DNA of 31,009 nt from Planococcus antarcticus DSM 14505 (GTDB taxonomy: Bacteria; Bacillota; Bacilli; Bacillales_A; Planococcaceae), in NCBI RefSeq assembly GCF_001687565.2, contig NZ_CP016535.2, forward strand, positions 1 to 31,009, given 5' to 3'. Shown piece after piece: positions 14,042 to 21,417 of the stretch (its first letter is position 1; each line of letters opens with the position of its first letter). The position numbers were made by a program, and so were the translations under genes. The notes beneath the pieces were generated by a model. That model worked only from the letters and a program-made list of their open reading frames with translations, was not told where the DNA came from and ran no database searches.

Positions 14042-14068
14042 AAAGCCCTCCAGCAATGGAGGGCTTTT
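14042..14068 (+). terminator. Terminator of toxin-antitoxin pair 2
   Basis: Same hairpin as at 395 and 12786. Unlike those, it is followed by GAAGCTGG rather than GAATGTAAC, so the 32-bp palindrome is absent here and the match to pair 1 stops after GAA. Confidence 0.9.
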
Positions 14069-14088
14069 GAAGCTGGATAAAATCCAAC

Positions 14089-14119
14089 AAAAAGCCATCC
14101 TAAGCAAAGGATGGCTTTT
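14089..14119 (-). terminator. Terminator of toxin-antitoxin pair 3
   Basis: AAAAAGCCATCC-taagcaa-AGGATGGCTTTT; a symmetric stem with A and T runs on both sides, so it can stop transcripts from either side. It ends next to the stop of the pair 3 toxin. Confidence 0.88.
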
Positions 14120-14120
14120 A

Positions 14121-14435
14121 TCAGTTGCCTAGATACCGTTTTAATTCCATATAAAAATTTTCGCGTGTCCCCAGCAATACAACCAGAACCAGTTCGCCCT
14201 CTTCATTTTCTCGTAGGGCATAACACAGCTCATAATTGATGCCTCTGTGATGAAGGTCCAAGCAGGAATAGCCTTTTAAATCCCCTTTTTTCGCTTCGCC
14301 AATGGCCGGATCCTTACGGATGCTCGTAATGGCTTCGCCCATTTTCCGATAGAGGACTTGATCGGACTTCTTGATCTTTTTTAACTCTTTTCCAGCTCGT
14401 TTGCTGAGCTGAACCGGCAACAAGTCTTCACTCAT
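14121..14435 (-). CDS. RelE-type toxin, pair 3
   Basis: Toxin of the RelE/ParE superfamily. I choose the ATG at 14435, whose ATGAGTGA overlaps the antitoxin stop; in-frame ATGs at 14447 and 14444 are too close to the GGAGG. The protein opens EDLLPVQLSKRAGKELKKIKKSDQ, has the strand pair GDLKGYSCLDLHHRGINYELCYAL and ends VVLLGTRENFYMELKRYL, with the GTRENFY motif near the end typical of Bacillales RelE/YoeB-like proteins. The sequence is unrelated to the toxins of pairs 1 and 2 beyond the fold. Confidence 0.88.
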   Translation of the reverse strand: MSEDLLPVQLSKRAGKELKKIKKSDQVLYRKMGEAITSIRKDPAIGEAKKGDLKGYSCLDLHHRGINYELCYALRENEEGELVLVVLLGTRENFYMELKRYLGN

Positions 14436-14832
14436 CTTCTTCATCATCCTCCAGAGCGTCTAAATAGTCGTCTAAACTTCCCTGGATGACAGGCTGAGCC
14501 ATCGTTTCCTGTTCCAATGCTTGCAGGGCTGTTGGAATGTGGGCTTTGATTTTCTTAAATTCTTGCAACAACTCTTGTCCAGAAAGACCTTGAGCGATTA
14601 AGTCTTGTAAAATATCTGCAGAGAAATCGACTTCTTCGAATGTGGCAGGCCGGATGATGATCTCTGTCCCTGTAAATTCCATGACGGCTTCATCGGTGAG
14701 TCCAAGAGCCAGGTAAAAATCTTTGGGGATGCTCAGTTGTCGTTGCTGCGAAACACGTACCCGTCTTTTGGCTTTTTTTCCGGGCTTCAGTCCGTGTTCA
14801 GACGCTCTTTTTTTCGGCATAGTAGCACTCAT
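14428..14832 (-). CDS. AbrB-like antitoxin, pair 3 (134 aa)
   Basis: ATG at 14832 after TAGGAGTG. The N-terminus is basic (MPKKRASEHGLKPGKKAKRR), then VRVSQQRQLSIPKDFYLALGLTDEAVMEFTGTEIIIRP forms the AbrB-type hairpin (about 22-60), followed by a helical region and a very acidic end (LDDYLDALEDDEEDE) that should bind the basic toxin. The stop overlaps the toxin start. A 12-bp inverted repeat directly upstream (14848-14883) is a good autoregulation site. Confidence 0.87.
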   Translation of the reverse strand: MSATMPKKRASEHGLKPGKKAKRRVRVSQQRQLSIPKDFYLALGLTDEAVMEFTGTEIIIRPATFEEVDFSADILQDLIAQGLSGQELLQEFKKIKAHIPTALQALEQETMAQPVIQGSLDDYLDALEDDEEDE

Positions 14833-14847
14833 TAGTTTCACTCCTAA

Positions 14848-14888
14848 CTTTAAAATAAAATTATTTATTAATTTATTTTAAAGTATAT
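14848..14888 (-). promoter_or_regulatory. Promoter and operator of pair 3
   Basis: CTTTAAAATAAA (14848-14859) and TTTATTTTAAAG (14872-14883) are exact 12-bp inverted arms around 12 AT bases. On the minus strand an extended -10 box TG-a-TATACT overlaps the far arm (14883-14888), so a protein on the dyad would block transcription. Confidence 0.65.
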
Positions 14889-14972
14889 CACTTTCTTAGA
14901 AGGAATGAACGTTCAAAGTACTGTAAGATTCCGGCTTTTAACGACTTGCTGAAGACTGTAAAAAAGAAAAGT

Positions 14973-15004
14973 GAATGTAACTTAACTGCTATTAAGTTAC
15001 ATTC
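14973..15004. repeat. 32-bp palindromic site i (12-8-12)
   Basis: GAATGTAACTTA, centre ACTGCTAT, TAAGTTACATTC; perfect arms. Confidence 0.95.
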
Positions 15005-15047
15005 ACTCCAATGAATAAATGTAATTATTTACTTACTTTATTGTAAT

Positions 15048-15075
15048 TTGAATCTATATGTTATCGTAATATATA
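15048..15075 (+). promoter_or_regulatory. Promoter of the 57-aa membrane protein gene
   Basis: TTGAAT, 16-bp spacer, TATATA, 38 bases before the start codon. Confidence 0.55.
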
Positions 15076-15113
15076 AATAAGATTTTTATATATCAATATC
15101 GGAGGTGATCTCA

Positions 15114-15287
15114 ATGAAAATGAGCCACTTACTAATTACATTAATTAGTGTCGTTCTTGTTTTTATCCTGATAAGTAGTGTGCAAGACGAAATTACCTGG
15201 CCATTATTAATTCTATTATTAGTAGTGGGATTTGTAATAAACTTTTTTATCTCTTTATTATCACATAAGAAAAAAAATAGTAATTAA
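15114..15287 (+). CDS. Small two-helix membrane protein (57 aa)
   Basis: ATG at 15114, eight bases after GGAGG. Helix 1 covers about 5-23 (LLITLISVVLVFILISSV), then the loop QDEITWP, helix 2 about 30-50 and a basic tail SHKKKNSN. It lies just before, and in the same direction as, the 167-aa secreted Gly/Ala-rich protein, within the cassette i to a. Its loop and plan match the 56-aa protein on the other side of palindrome a. A dedicated immunity role is an attractive guess because small two-helix proteins often protect producers of membrane-active peptides; nothing in the sequence proves it. Confidence 0.75.
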   Translation: MKMSHLLITLISVVLVFILISSVQDEITWPLLILLLVVGFVINFFISLLSHKKKNSN

Positions 15288-15297
15288 TTTTACATTT

Positions 15298-15327
15298 TTG
15301 ACTTTTTTTATTTAAAAAAAGTATAAT
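15298..15327 (+). promoter_or_regulatory. Promoter of the 167-aa secreted protein gene
   Basis: TTGACT, 18-bp spacer, TATAAT: the best sigma-A type promoter in the window, 35 bases before the start codon. Confidence 0.8.
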
Positions 15328-15362
15328 TATGGTTATTACTTAGAAATAAGGAGATGATTTGG

Positions 15363-15866
15363 ATGTTATTTGAGAAAAATAAGTTCAGTATATTTACGAT
15401 TATTACTTGTTTAGTAATGATGGTTAGTATTTTATGGACACCACAGAATACTCAGGCTGCTAGTTTAAATGTGGATGAGGTAGCTAGGATTACTTCGGAA
15501 TATCTTGTATTGAATGAAAAAGATGGCACAGTAATTATCGAAAGAGAAGTAGAATTGGAATCTCGAATTGGTAAAGAATATTTTAATGAGTTAGTACAAA
15601 CCTTAGAAAAACTTAATGAAGTTTTAGCAAGTCCAGAAGGTGAGGAGTACAAAAAAGAAATAATAGAAGAAGCAAACTCGAATGTTGTGTCGATGGCCAG
15701 AATAAGTGGCTGTGGGGCTGCAACCCTTGCTGGTTTTGCACATACTGGAGCCTTTACTGGGCTTATGACAGTTGCAGGTGTTAGTGGTCCAGCAGGATGG
15801 GCCTTAGGTACTGCTGTTGGCGGGGTATGGCTAGCAGGGAGTGTGGCAGCTGGTTGTTTAAAATAA
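15363..15866 (+). CDS. Secreted Gly/Ala-rich bacteriocin-like precursor (167 aa)
   Basis: ATG at 15363, nine bases after AAGGAG; the in-frame ATG at 15354 abuts that site. Residues 1-32 are a signal peptide (FTIITCLVMMVSILWTPQNTQA, likely cut before ASLN). Residues 33-108 are charged and helical (VARITSEYLVLNEKDG ... EEANSN). Residues 112-167 are hydrophobic and Gly/Ala-rich without charge from about 115 until the final Lys, with Cys117 and Cys165 at its two ends (ISGCGAATLAGF ... VAAGCLK). A disulfide would close this segment into a loop. I infer a Sec-exported precursor that releases a membrane-active C-terminal peptide; known precedents for long precursors of this kind include halocin C8. 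No family is recognised. Confidence 0.82.
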   Translation: MLFEKNKFSIFTIITCLVMMVSILWTPQNTQAASLNVDEVARITSEYLVLNEKDGTVIIEREVELESRIGKEYFNELVQTLEKLNEVLASPEGEEYKKEIIEEANSNVVSMARISGCGAATLAGFAHTGAFTGLMTVAGVSGPAGWALGTAVGGVWLAGSVAAGCLK

Positions 15867-15896
15867 TTTATAGATTAAATACTGAGACTTATAATC

Positions 15897-15924
15897 AAAA
15901 GCCCTCCAGCAATGGAGGGCTTTT
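15897..15924 (+). terminator. Terminator of the secreted protein gene, copy 2
   Basis: Identical to 395-422, again abutting palindrome a. Confidence 0.9.
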
Positions 15925-15956
15925 GAATGTAACTTACTTCACAAAAAGTTACATTC
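15925..15956. repeat. 32-bp palindromic site a, copy 2
   Basis: Identical to 423-454. Confidence 0.9.
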
Positions 15957-16011
15957 ACTTATAGATAAACCAACTGATGCTAAATAAGTCTTATTTTAAT
16001 TCTGAATTTGT

Positions 16012-16182
16012 TTATGCTCTTTTTGATTTAGATCCTATGAATAATTTTCCAACAAATACAATCAGTATAATGCCAATAAGTGTAATCCATTTTATTTCTC
16101 CAAAGAGAATAGGGAGCAAAATAACTGATACTAAAAATGTTACTAATGCCACTGTAAGTGCATCTTTTAAGCGCTTATCCAT
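16012..16182 (-). CDS. Small two-helix membrane protein (56 aa), copy 2
   Basis: Identical to 510-680. In this copy the neighbouring secreted protein gene upstream is intact, so the natural order is clear: 57-aa protein, secreted precursor, terminator, palindrome a, then this gene in the opposite direction, then palindrome b. Confidence 0.75.
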   Translation of the reverse strand: MDKRLKDALTVALVTFLVSVILLPILFGEIKWITLIGIILIVFVGKLFIGSKSKRA

Positions 16183-16223
16183 TAAGATTCCCCTTTCATT
16201 AATATCACAATATATTTGGAAGT

Positions 16224-16255
16224 GAATGTAACTTAACTGCACATAAGTTACATTC
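16224..16255. repeat. 32-bp palindromic site b, copy 2
   Basis: Identical to 722-753. Confidence 0.92.
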
Positions 16256-16260
16256 AAAAC

Positions 16261-16818
16261 CTAGTCTTTGTCCCAAAACTTCCACTTGGATTTTGCCGGG
16301 ACTTTTTTCAATTCGTCCAGATCGGTTTGCAGCTGTTGGACGATGGCCAACAATTGTTCTTCCCGTTCCTGGCTCTTTTTCAATTCGGTTTTCATGTCCT
16401 CAAGCACTTCTGTGTGGTCTACCGGATCCGTTAATTGTTGTTTTGGCTGCTGTTCCATAAGTTGCTGCAGCTCGTTGATTTTTTGGTTCTGACCTATTAG
16501 TAATTCAACAATTTGGTTGAGAGACTGTGGAGCAACCACTAAATCCGTGTCTAGACGCTTTACTTCTCCCCCGAACCGTTCCAAGAGGTTGGTTTCCACT
16601 TCTTCAAAGTCCGTCCGCTTGATTCCTTTTGCTCGCTGAGCTTGAATCGTCTGGGCAATCAGCTGGATGCGCTCTACTTGTTCTTCCGTATAAACCCGTT
16701 GTTGATTCTGTCTAGGGTCTTTCACGACCTCTCCTAGCCAATCCCGTTTTTCCCATTCCCGGAGTTGATGGGCTTCAAGATTCAGTTCTTTTACGAGCCG
16801 ACTAATCGTAATTCGCAT
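16261..16818 (-). CDS. MerR-like / DUF3967-type plasmid protein (185 aa)
   Basis: Intact copy. The ATG at 16818 follows AAGGGGTG. Residues 1-70 form a MerR-type helix-turn-helix (ITISRLVKELNLEAHQLREWEKRDWL ... RVYTEEQVERIQLI). Residues about 105-170 are rich in Gln, Glu and Leu and should form a long coiled coil (NQKINELQQLMEQQ; LKKSQEREEQLLAIVQQLQTDLDEL). The end KSKWKFWDKD is the Trp/Lys tail of DUF3967 proteins on Bacillales plasmids. The plan (HTH, coiled coil, short end) is like the single-protein partition factor Par of staphylococcal pSK1, so a role in plasmid segregation is possible; a plain regulator is the alternative. The TGCCTCA or TGGTACA dyads in the non-coding block are candidate targets. 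Confidence 0.85.
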   Translation of the reverse strand: MRITISRLVKELNLEAHQLREWEKRDWLGEVVKDPRQNQQRVYTEEQVERIQLIAQTIQAQRAKGIKRTDFEEVETNLLERFGGEVKRLDTDLVVAPQSLNQIVELLIGQNQKINELQQLMEQQPKQQLTDPVDHTEVLEDMKTELKKSQEREEQLLAIVQQLQTDLDELKKVPAKSKWKFWDKD

Positions 16819-17026
16819 TTTTTCACCCCTTAAATTTAGCTTAAATTGATTTTAAATGTAGCTTTATTTTATGCTTCTTTTAGGCTGAAAGATACCGGTT
16901 TAAAGAGATTTTCAGAACAAATAAAAGAAAACACTATTCTCTAGTATCTTTTTAGTTCTTCTAAAAATGGGAATTTAAGTTAAACTTTAGTTATTACCAA
17001 AAAAAAAGAAAAAGGAGGAAACAATC

Positions 17027-17230
17027 GTGTCGAAAATAAACGGTAAAAATGGTTTGCTGATCGTTATGAGTATTTTGTTGCTGGCTTTTGTTCTAGTTAT
17101 TACTTCCAGCTATTTTAATACCAAACAAATTGATTCTTTAAGCACACAGTGTTCAGAAAATGGTGGGAACACCGAGTTAGAAATCCATAGCGCTCTTTTC
17201 GCTAGCTATTCGTTTGAATGCAAAAGATAG
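17027..17230 (+). CDS. Small membrane-anchored protein with two extracytoplasmic Cys, copy 2
   Basis: Same protein as at 1525-1728 with no change. The A run before its ribosome site is one base shorter here (nine instead of ten), outside the coding region. Confidence 0.75.
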   Translation: MSKINGKNGLLIVMSILLLAFVLVITSSYFNTKQIDSLSTQCSENGGNTELEIHSALFASYSFECKR

Positions 17231-17273
17231 GAGCCAAAAAATTATGTGAAAATGAAAAAGAGCAAAAGGAAGG

Positions 17274-17516
17274 ATGAGTTTCTTGTTAACGATTTTACAT
17301 ATCTTGCTTGCAGTACTTACGTTGGGGTTGGCTCTTTTTGCATTATTGACACAGAATTTTGATTACCAATACTATACGCTTCTCTCCCTGGGTTTGATGA
17401 TACTAGTAATGGGCATCAAAGAACTTCGGAAAGAGAAAAAAATATTCGCCTATCTTATAATTTTAGTAGCAGCTTATATCTTATTTGTTGCGGGTGAACT
17501 GCTCTTAACATCTTAA
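17274..17516 (+). CDS. DUF3953-like three-helix membrane protein, copy 2
   Basis: Same protein as at 1772-2014, with the same 43-base gap from the gene before it. Confidence 0.72.
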   Translation: MSFLLTILHILLAVLTLGLALFALLTQNFDYQYYTLLSLGLMILVMGIKELRKEKKIFAYLIILVAAYILFVAGELLLTS

Positions 17517-17738
17517 AGTCCAGAAGTCTTTTTAAAAATAAGTGAACAAGTTTACATATCACAGGTTATCGGAAGACGATCAACATCAAACGAACCTGTT
17601 CATCAGCTTTAAAATGATTTGAACTTAGCGATAACCATTGGCCCGTCTCCCCTGATCCACAGACTGAGAAGAATAAAAAACAGGCAAAAAGACAAATGAT
17701 ATACTAAAGAAAATTCTTTAGCTTAAGGAGTTTTCAAA
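17517..17738 (+). promoter_or_regulatory. Intergenic region with promoter and inverted repeat, copy 2
   Basis: Same as 2015-2236; the 8-bp inverted repeat is at 17704-17721. Confidence 0.4.
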
Positions 17739-17996
17739 ATGGATTTAATTATCATAGGTACTATAATTAGTTTGTTTTTAGTCGTTTTTTCTTGGATTTT
17801 CTATAAAAGAAACTCTCCGTTCCAATACATTATCCCCTTAGTTTTTGCCATTTTAAGTATCATCGTTATTATTTGGAGCTTGGATATCGGTGGCTGGGAC
17901 GGAATGGGATTAGGTGTTATTGGTCTCGTATTCCTTGGAGCTTCTATTATCGTCTTGCTTATTATTTCTGTATTGAATTTTATAAAAGCAAATTAA
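17739..17996 (+). CDS. YesK-like small membrane protein, copy 2
   Basis: Same protein as at 2237-2494, including the IGGWDGMGLG motif and the AAGGAG site. Confidence 0.7.
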   Translation: MDLIIIGTIISLFLVVFSWIFYKRNSPFQYIIPLVFAILSIIVIIWSLDIGGWDGMGLGVIGLVFLGASIIVLLIISVLNFIKAN

Positions 17997-18115
17997 ACTT
18001 TTCTCCACTCTCTGATCCGTTAGGGTCGGACATTTTTTATTTATTTTCAAATATTTTTGAGACAACTGATTTTTCTTTTTAAAGAAAATAAGCATTCAAA
18101 AGTAAGACATTGAAT

Positions 18116-18136
18116 GCGAGTGCCCATTTACACGCA
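18116..18136 (+). repeat. 21-bp inverted repeat, left, copy 2
   Basis: Identical to 2614-2634; partner at 19167-19187. Confidence 0.85.
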
Positions 18137-18313
18137 GTGATTTTTTTCAAAAATAACAGCGCCGTTTTGGTTTCCTGCAGGGGCTTAAATTAAACCGGAA
18201 AGTTCACGGACCAAGAAAAAAACAGCGAAAGAGCATAAGGAAAACGTGCTTGCAATTTCATTGCCAGACTAGGCAGAGCCTCGTGTTTGAGTGATACCAC
18301 TATTTTTTCGTTT

Positions 18314-18363
18314 TGGTACAGTTTTGTACCACATTTAAAAGTGTTTGGTACACTTCTGTACCA
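18314..18363. repeat. Two TGGTACA-N4-TGTACCA sites, copy 2
   Basis: Dyads at 18314-18331 and 18346-18363, again 32 bp apart. Confidence 0.85.
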
Positions 18364-18839
18364 CTTTTCACATGAAAACTGGCGTCATGTTGTGAACTAT
18401 TTTTGCTTTTCGAAGACTCGGTTCGTACAAAAAAAGAAGAAGGACGAACTCTTTTATGTTCTGCAGCCAACATCAAAAAGGATAAAAAATTTCATCTCTT
18501 GATGAGATCGGCGTAGCTGAAAATGAAAATACCTGACAGAAAAAGTTCATTTTTTAGGGATTCGATCCATCTTTTGTTTCTTTTTTTGATACAACATGCT
18601 CCCAAAAAGCGACTAGTTTTTGCCAAACCGCGAACAGAAAATGGAACAAAAGAAAGACGGAAATCGATTCTTTCGGAAGAGGTTTCCCGTTTTTTTTCAT
18701 CGGAAAACAGCTCGTTTTTTTCATGCAGCAGCTTCTCTTTTTGTTTTTTTCGTTCAAGATCCAAGGATAAAACGGCGGAAGAACTTCCTTTCTTTTTCTT
18801 GAAACGGTTTCTTTTTCGGTGAAATTCCTTTTTTTTGTA

Positions 18840-18985
18840 TGCCTCAAACCTGAGGCATGATTGAAATAACGTGCCTCAACTCTGAGGCAAATAGCAAAAA
18901 CCTCTCTAAAAGCGAAGGAATTTACCCGAATAACGTGCCTCAATTCTGAGGCATTTCCCAAATTGGCTGCCTCAAATCTGAGGCA
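18840..18985. repeat. Phased TGCCTCA-N4-TGAGGCA array, copy 2
   Basis: Four dyads starting at 18840, 18872, 18936 and 18968; spacing 32, 64, 32 as in copy 1. Confidence 0.92.
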
Positions 18986-19014
18986 AATAGACAAAAAGAC
19001 GTCCCCATGAAAAC

Positions 19015-19050
19015 ACTAGGCTCCGCCTAGTACCCCAATGAAGTTGGGGT
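19015..19050. repeat. Twin adjacent hairpins, copy 2
   Basis: Identical to 3513-3548. Confidence 0.75.
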
Positions 19051-19166
19051 CAGTTTTCCCTTATGCTCTTCCTCCCTCTTTTGGTAATTCCGTTCCAAAT
19101 CCCTTCCAATTTTACAATCCGATAGGAAACCCATGAGAGACGCGCTTTTTTCTGAAAGAAAATAGG

Positions 19167-19187
19167 TGCGTATAAATGGGCACTCGC
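19167..19187 (-). repeat. 21-bp inverted repeat, right, copy 2
   Basis: Identical to 3665-3685. Confidence 0.85.
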
Positions 19188-19341
19188 CGTGAACTTGTCC
19201 GTGTTATTTTCTCAAACGGGATTCCAAAACGAGTGGCCAAAAAAAAAGAACAAACCATCCAAACACACAAAAAAAGAGAACGAAAAAATCCCAACCGGGC
19301 TTTCTGTTTCCAGAAAAAATCCGATTGGAATGTTGAATTTG

Positions 19342-20496
19342 TTATGAGGTGGGCAGATTTTTTTTTGTTTGCTTTCCTTTTTTTTCGGCCAATTTTTTCA
19401 GCACTTGCTCTTTCTCTTTGGCGAGTTCGGGATTCGGTTCGGCAGCTTCTTGGGGTTCGTTTCTGGACGTGAACCAGTCCGGCAGTTTCTCTTGCCGTCC
19501 GGTTGGGCGTTCCTTCATCGGCTGCAAATCGGCGAACGTAATGTGTCCTCCAGTTTCATGGATCTCCCAGGCAGAAGTGATTTTGGATTTGATGAACCCT
19601 AAAGGGTTTTTGACGCTTTTTTCTTCGTTAACATAGCGAATTAGCATTTCCAATTCTAATTCCGCTTGATCGGAGAAAATAACTAACGCTCCCTGATACA
19701 ATTGACTGAAATAAATATTGTCGAATTGATAACCATTTGCCAACGCATTTAAACGATAACGAATTTCCTCGTTATCCGCTTGTTCAGATACCCGTTTTGA
19801 TTCAGGTAATTTAATTTCTTTTTCGACTGAACGCTTTATCGAAAACTCTATTTTTTCAACTCTACGACCTTTTTTGATTTCCTTGTACTCCACAAAAAGA
19901 TCAGTGTGCTCATTCAATTCATCAATCGAAGGTAATAAAATTTTATTTTTAAAATTACCGTAAAGTGAATATGCCTTGCTATTGGAACCCATTTTTTCTC
20001 TAAGAGAATCCACTGGACATTCCCATTTTCCAAGATGCTGCCATTTTTTCATCAGTTCATAGAGTCGTATAGTATAGCCACTTTTCAAAGATAATATATT
20101 GCTCAATCTGTAAGAAGTAAAGGCAGTTTTCAACTGTAATAAGTAAGGTTTAAGATACGGGGAAAATGATAATTCAATCGTTCCTTCTCCTTCTATATAA
20201 CGCTGACTTGCTACCCAATTGGTTGTAACAAATCCTTTTTCATCAGGGATAAAAAGAGTTTTTTCTTGTAACCTCAAAGCGACCTCTTTAATTTCTTCAT
20301 ATTTTGCATGACCTTTCAGACCCAGCATTTCGCTAAATTCATGAATTGAAATACTGTATTCTTTGAAATCTTTATCATCCGGCTGAATCATGGAGACCAT
20401 AGTAAGAATAATTTTTTGTTCTCTTGCTGATAAAGTCTTTACATGCCTAGCTTCAATTAGTTTATTTGATTGAGTAACCATATGTTTTTCGTTCAT
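19342..20496 (-). CDS. rep: Replication initiator, Rep_3 family, copy 2
   Basis: Same protein as at 3840-4994, identical over all 384 residues. A T run in the leader near 20530 is one base shorter than in copy 1, which shifts the copy offset from 15502 to 15501. Confidence 0.93.
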   Translation of the reverse strand: MNEKHMVTQSNKLIEARHVKTLSAREQKIILTMVSMIQPDDKDFKEYSISIHEFSEMLGLKGHAKYEEIKEVALRLQEKTLFIPDEKGFVTTNWVASQRYIEGEGTIELSFSPYLKPYLLQLKTAFTSYRLSNILSLKSGYTIRLYELMKKWQHLGKWECPVDSLREKMGSNSKAYSLYGNFKNKILLPSIDELNEHTDLFVEYKEIKKGRRVEKIEFSIKRSVEKEIKLPESKRVSEQADNEEIRYRLNALANGYQFDNIYFSQLYQGALVIFSDQAELELEMLIRYVNEEKSVKNPLGFIKSKITSAWEIHETGGHITFADLQPMKERPTGRQEKLPDWFTSRNEPQEAAEPNPELAKEKEQVLKKLAEKKGKQTKKNLPTS

Positions 20497-20639
20497 TTCT
20501 CTCTCTCCCTTCAATTAAATATTACCTTTATTTTTTTTTAATAAATTAAATATTACTTTTAAATTTAAAGTAATAGTAAATAATATAATATCAATAAAAA
20601 ACATTGTTGCAAAGCTATTATTATAAATTATATGATTAA

Positions 20640-20756
20640 GTAATAGTTAAACCCGAAAAGGTAATAGTTAAACCCGAAAAGGTAATAGTTAGAACCCGAA
20701 AAGGTAATAGTTAAACCCGAAAAGGTAATAGTTAAACCCGAAAAGGTAATAGTTAG
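20640..20756. repeat. Iteron array, copy 2
   Basis: Five full iterons and a partial one, identical to 5139-5255. Two complete origins in one contig would be redundant for a real single replicon. Confidence 0.93.
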
Positions 20757-20834
20757 AGTGAAAAAAACCAGTCATACCAAGGGCTCAGAGCCTCCCTAAA
20801 ACAGTTAAAACAATTAAAACAAAGTAATTAAAAA

Positions 20835-20873
20835 CACCAACAACACACGCGCAGGCGCGCAAGGAAGTTGGTG
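20835..20873. repeat. Inverted repeat beside the iterons, copy 2
   Basis: Identical to 5334-5372. Bases 20874-21110 hold no gene I can support. Confidence 0.7.
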
Positions 20874-21110
20874 GTGGGGAATAAATGGGACCGAAAATGT
20901 GATAGTTCAAAAAACAGAAGAAAAACCCTTTCTAGAAAAGGACAGGTCTTTCTCCGTGTTCAAGTATTCGTTAAACGCTCAAAAACCACTCTAGAAACGT
21001 TTGTAAGGGGAAAATCGAATATACCCAAACCTATCGAGCTAAAAGGCCTTAAAACCCCCTCAAATGGATTTTTTCACCAATCTTTTTTTGATTGTGATCC
21101 AACTGCTGTT

Positions 21111-21278
21111 TTAACGTTTCTTTAATTTCCCTTTTAGTCTTAAACTGTAGTGGATTATCCAAAATACCAATGGAGTTAATAATGCATAAAATTTATGTTG
21201 CTCAGGTAACAAAAAAACTAAAACTAAAAATAGAATAACTGCTGATATAAGTAATATATAATCCCTTTTTTTATTCAT
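21111..21278 (-). CDS. Small two-helix membrane protein (55 aa), copy 2
   Basis: Same protein as at 5610-5777, with the same overlap with the 34-aa gene. Confidence 0.65.
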   Translation of the reverse strand: MNKKRDYILLISAVILFLVLVFLLPEQHKFYALLTPLVFWIIHYSLRLKGKLKKR

Positions 21279-21375
21279 TTAGGTTCTCTTGTTTCCTTTT
21301 TCGAATTCGCTTAAAAACAAAGGTGCTGATTGCTAATACCAATAGATTGACTCTGTTTTTATTTTCGTTGTGCAT
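21271..21375 (-). CDS. Tiny coupled protein (34 aa), copy 2
   Basis: Same peptide as at 5770-5874, with the same AAGGGAG ribosome site. Confidence 0.5.
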   Translation of the reverse strand: MHNENKNRVNLLVLAISTFVFKRIRKRKQENLNE

Positions 21376-21417
21376 CTTTGATTTCTCCCTTCCCCATGCC
21401 TTAAAAAATACGTTCGT

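Larger units (their letters stand above)
1..15498. repeat. Plasmid unit, copy 1 (tandem direct repeat)
   Basis: Base 1 matches base 15499 and the whole unit recurs in the same orientation. The offset between copies drifts from 15498 through 15501-15502 to 15517 and back to 15512, because of scattered small indels. The end of the window (tacttcgga) joins the start (aatatcttg) with one extra A compared with the internal junction near 15491. This is what a circular molecule assembled twice round would show. Confidence 0.97.
17997..19341. other. Gene-free block rich in inverted repeats, copy 2
   Basis: Same as 2495-3839 with no length difference. The identity of both copies over about 1.3 kb of homopolymer-rich DNA suggests this part of the assembly is reliable. 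Confidence 0.6.
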
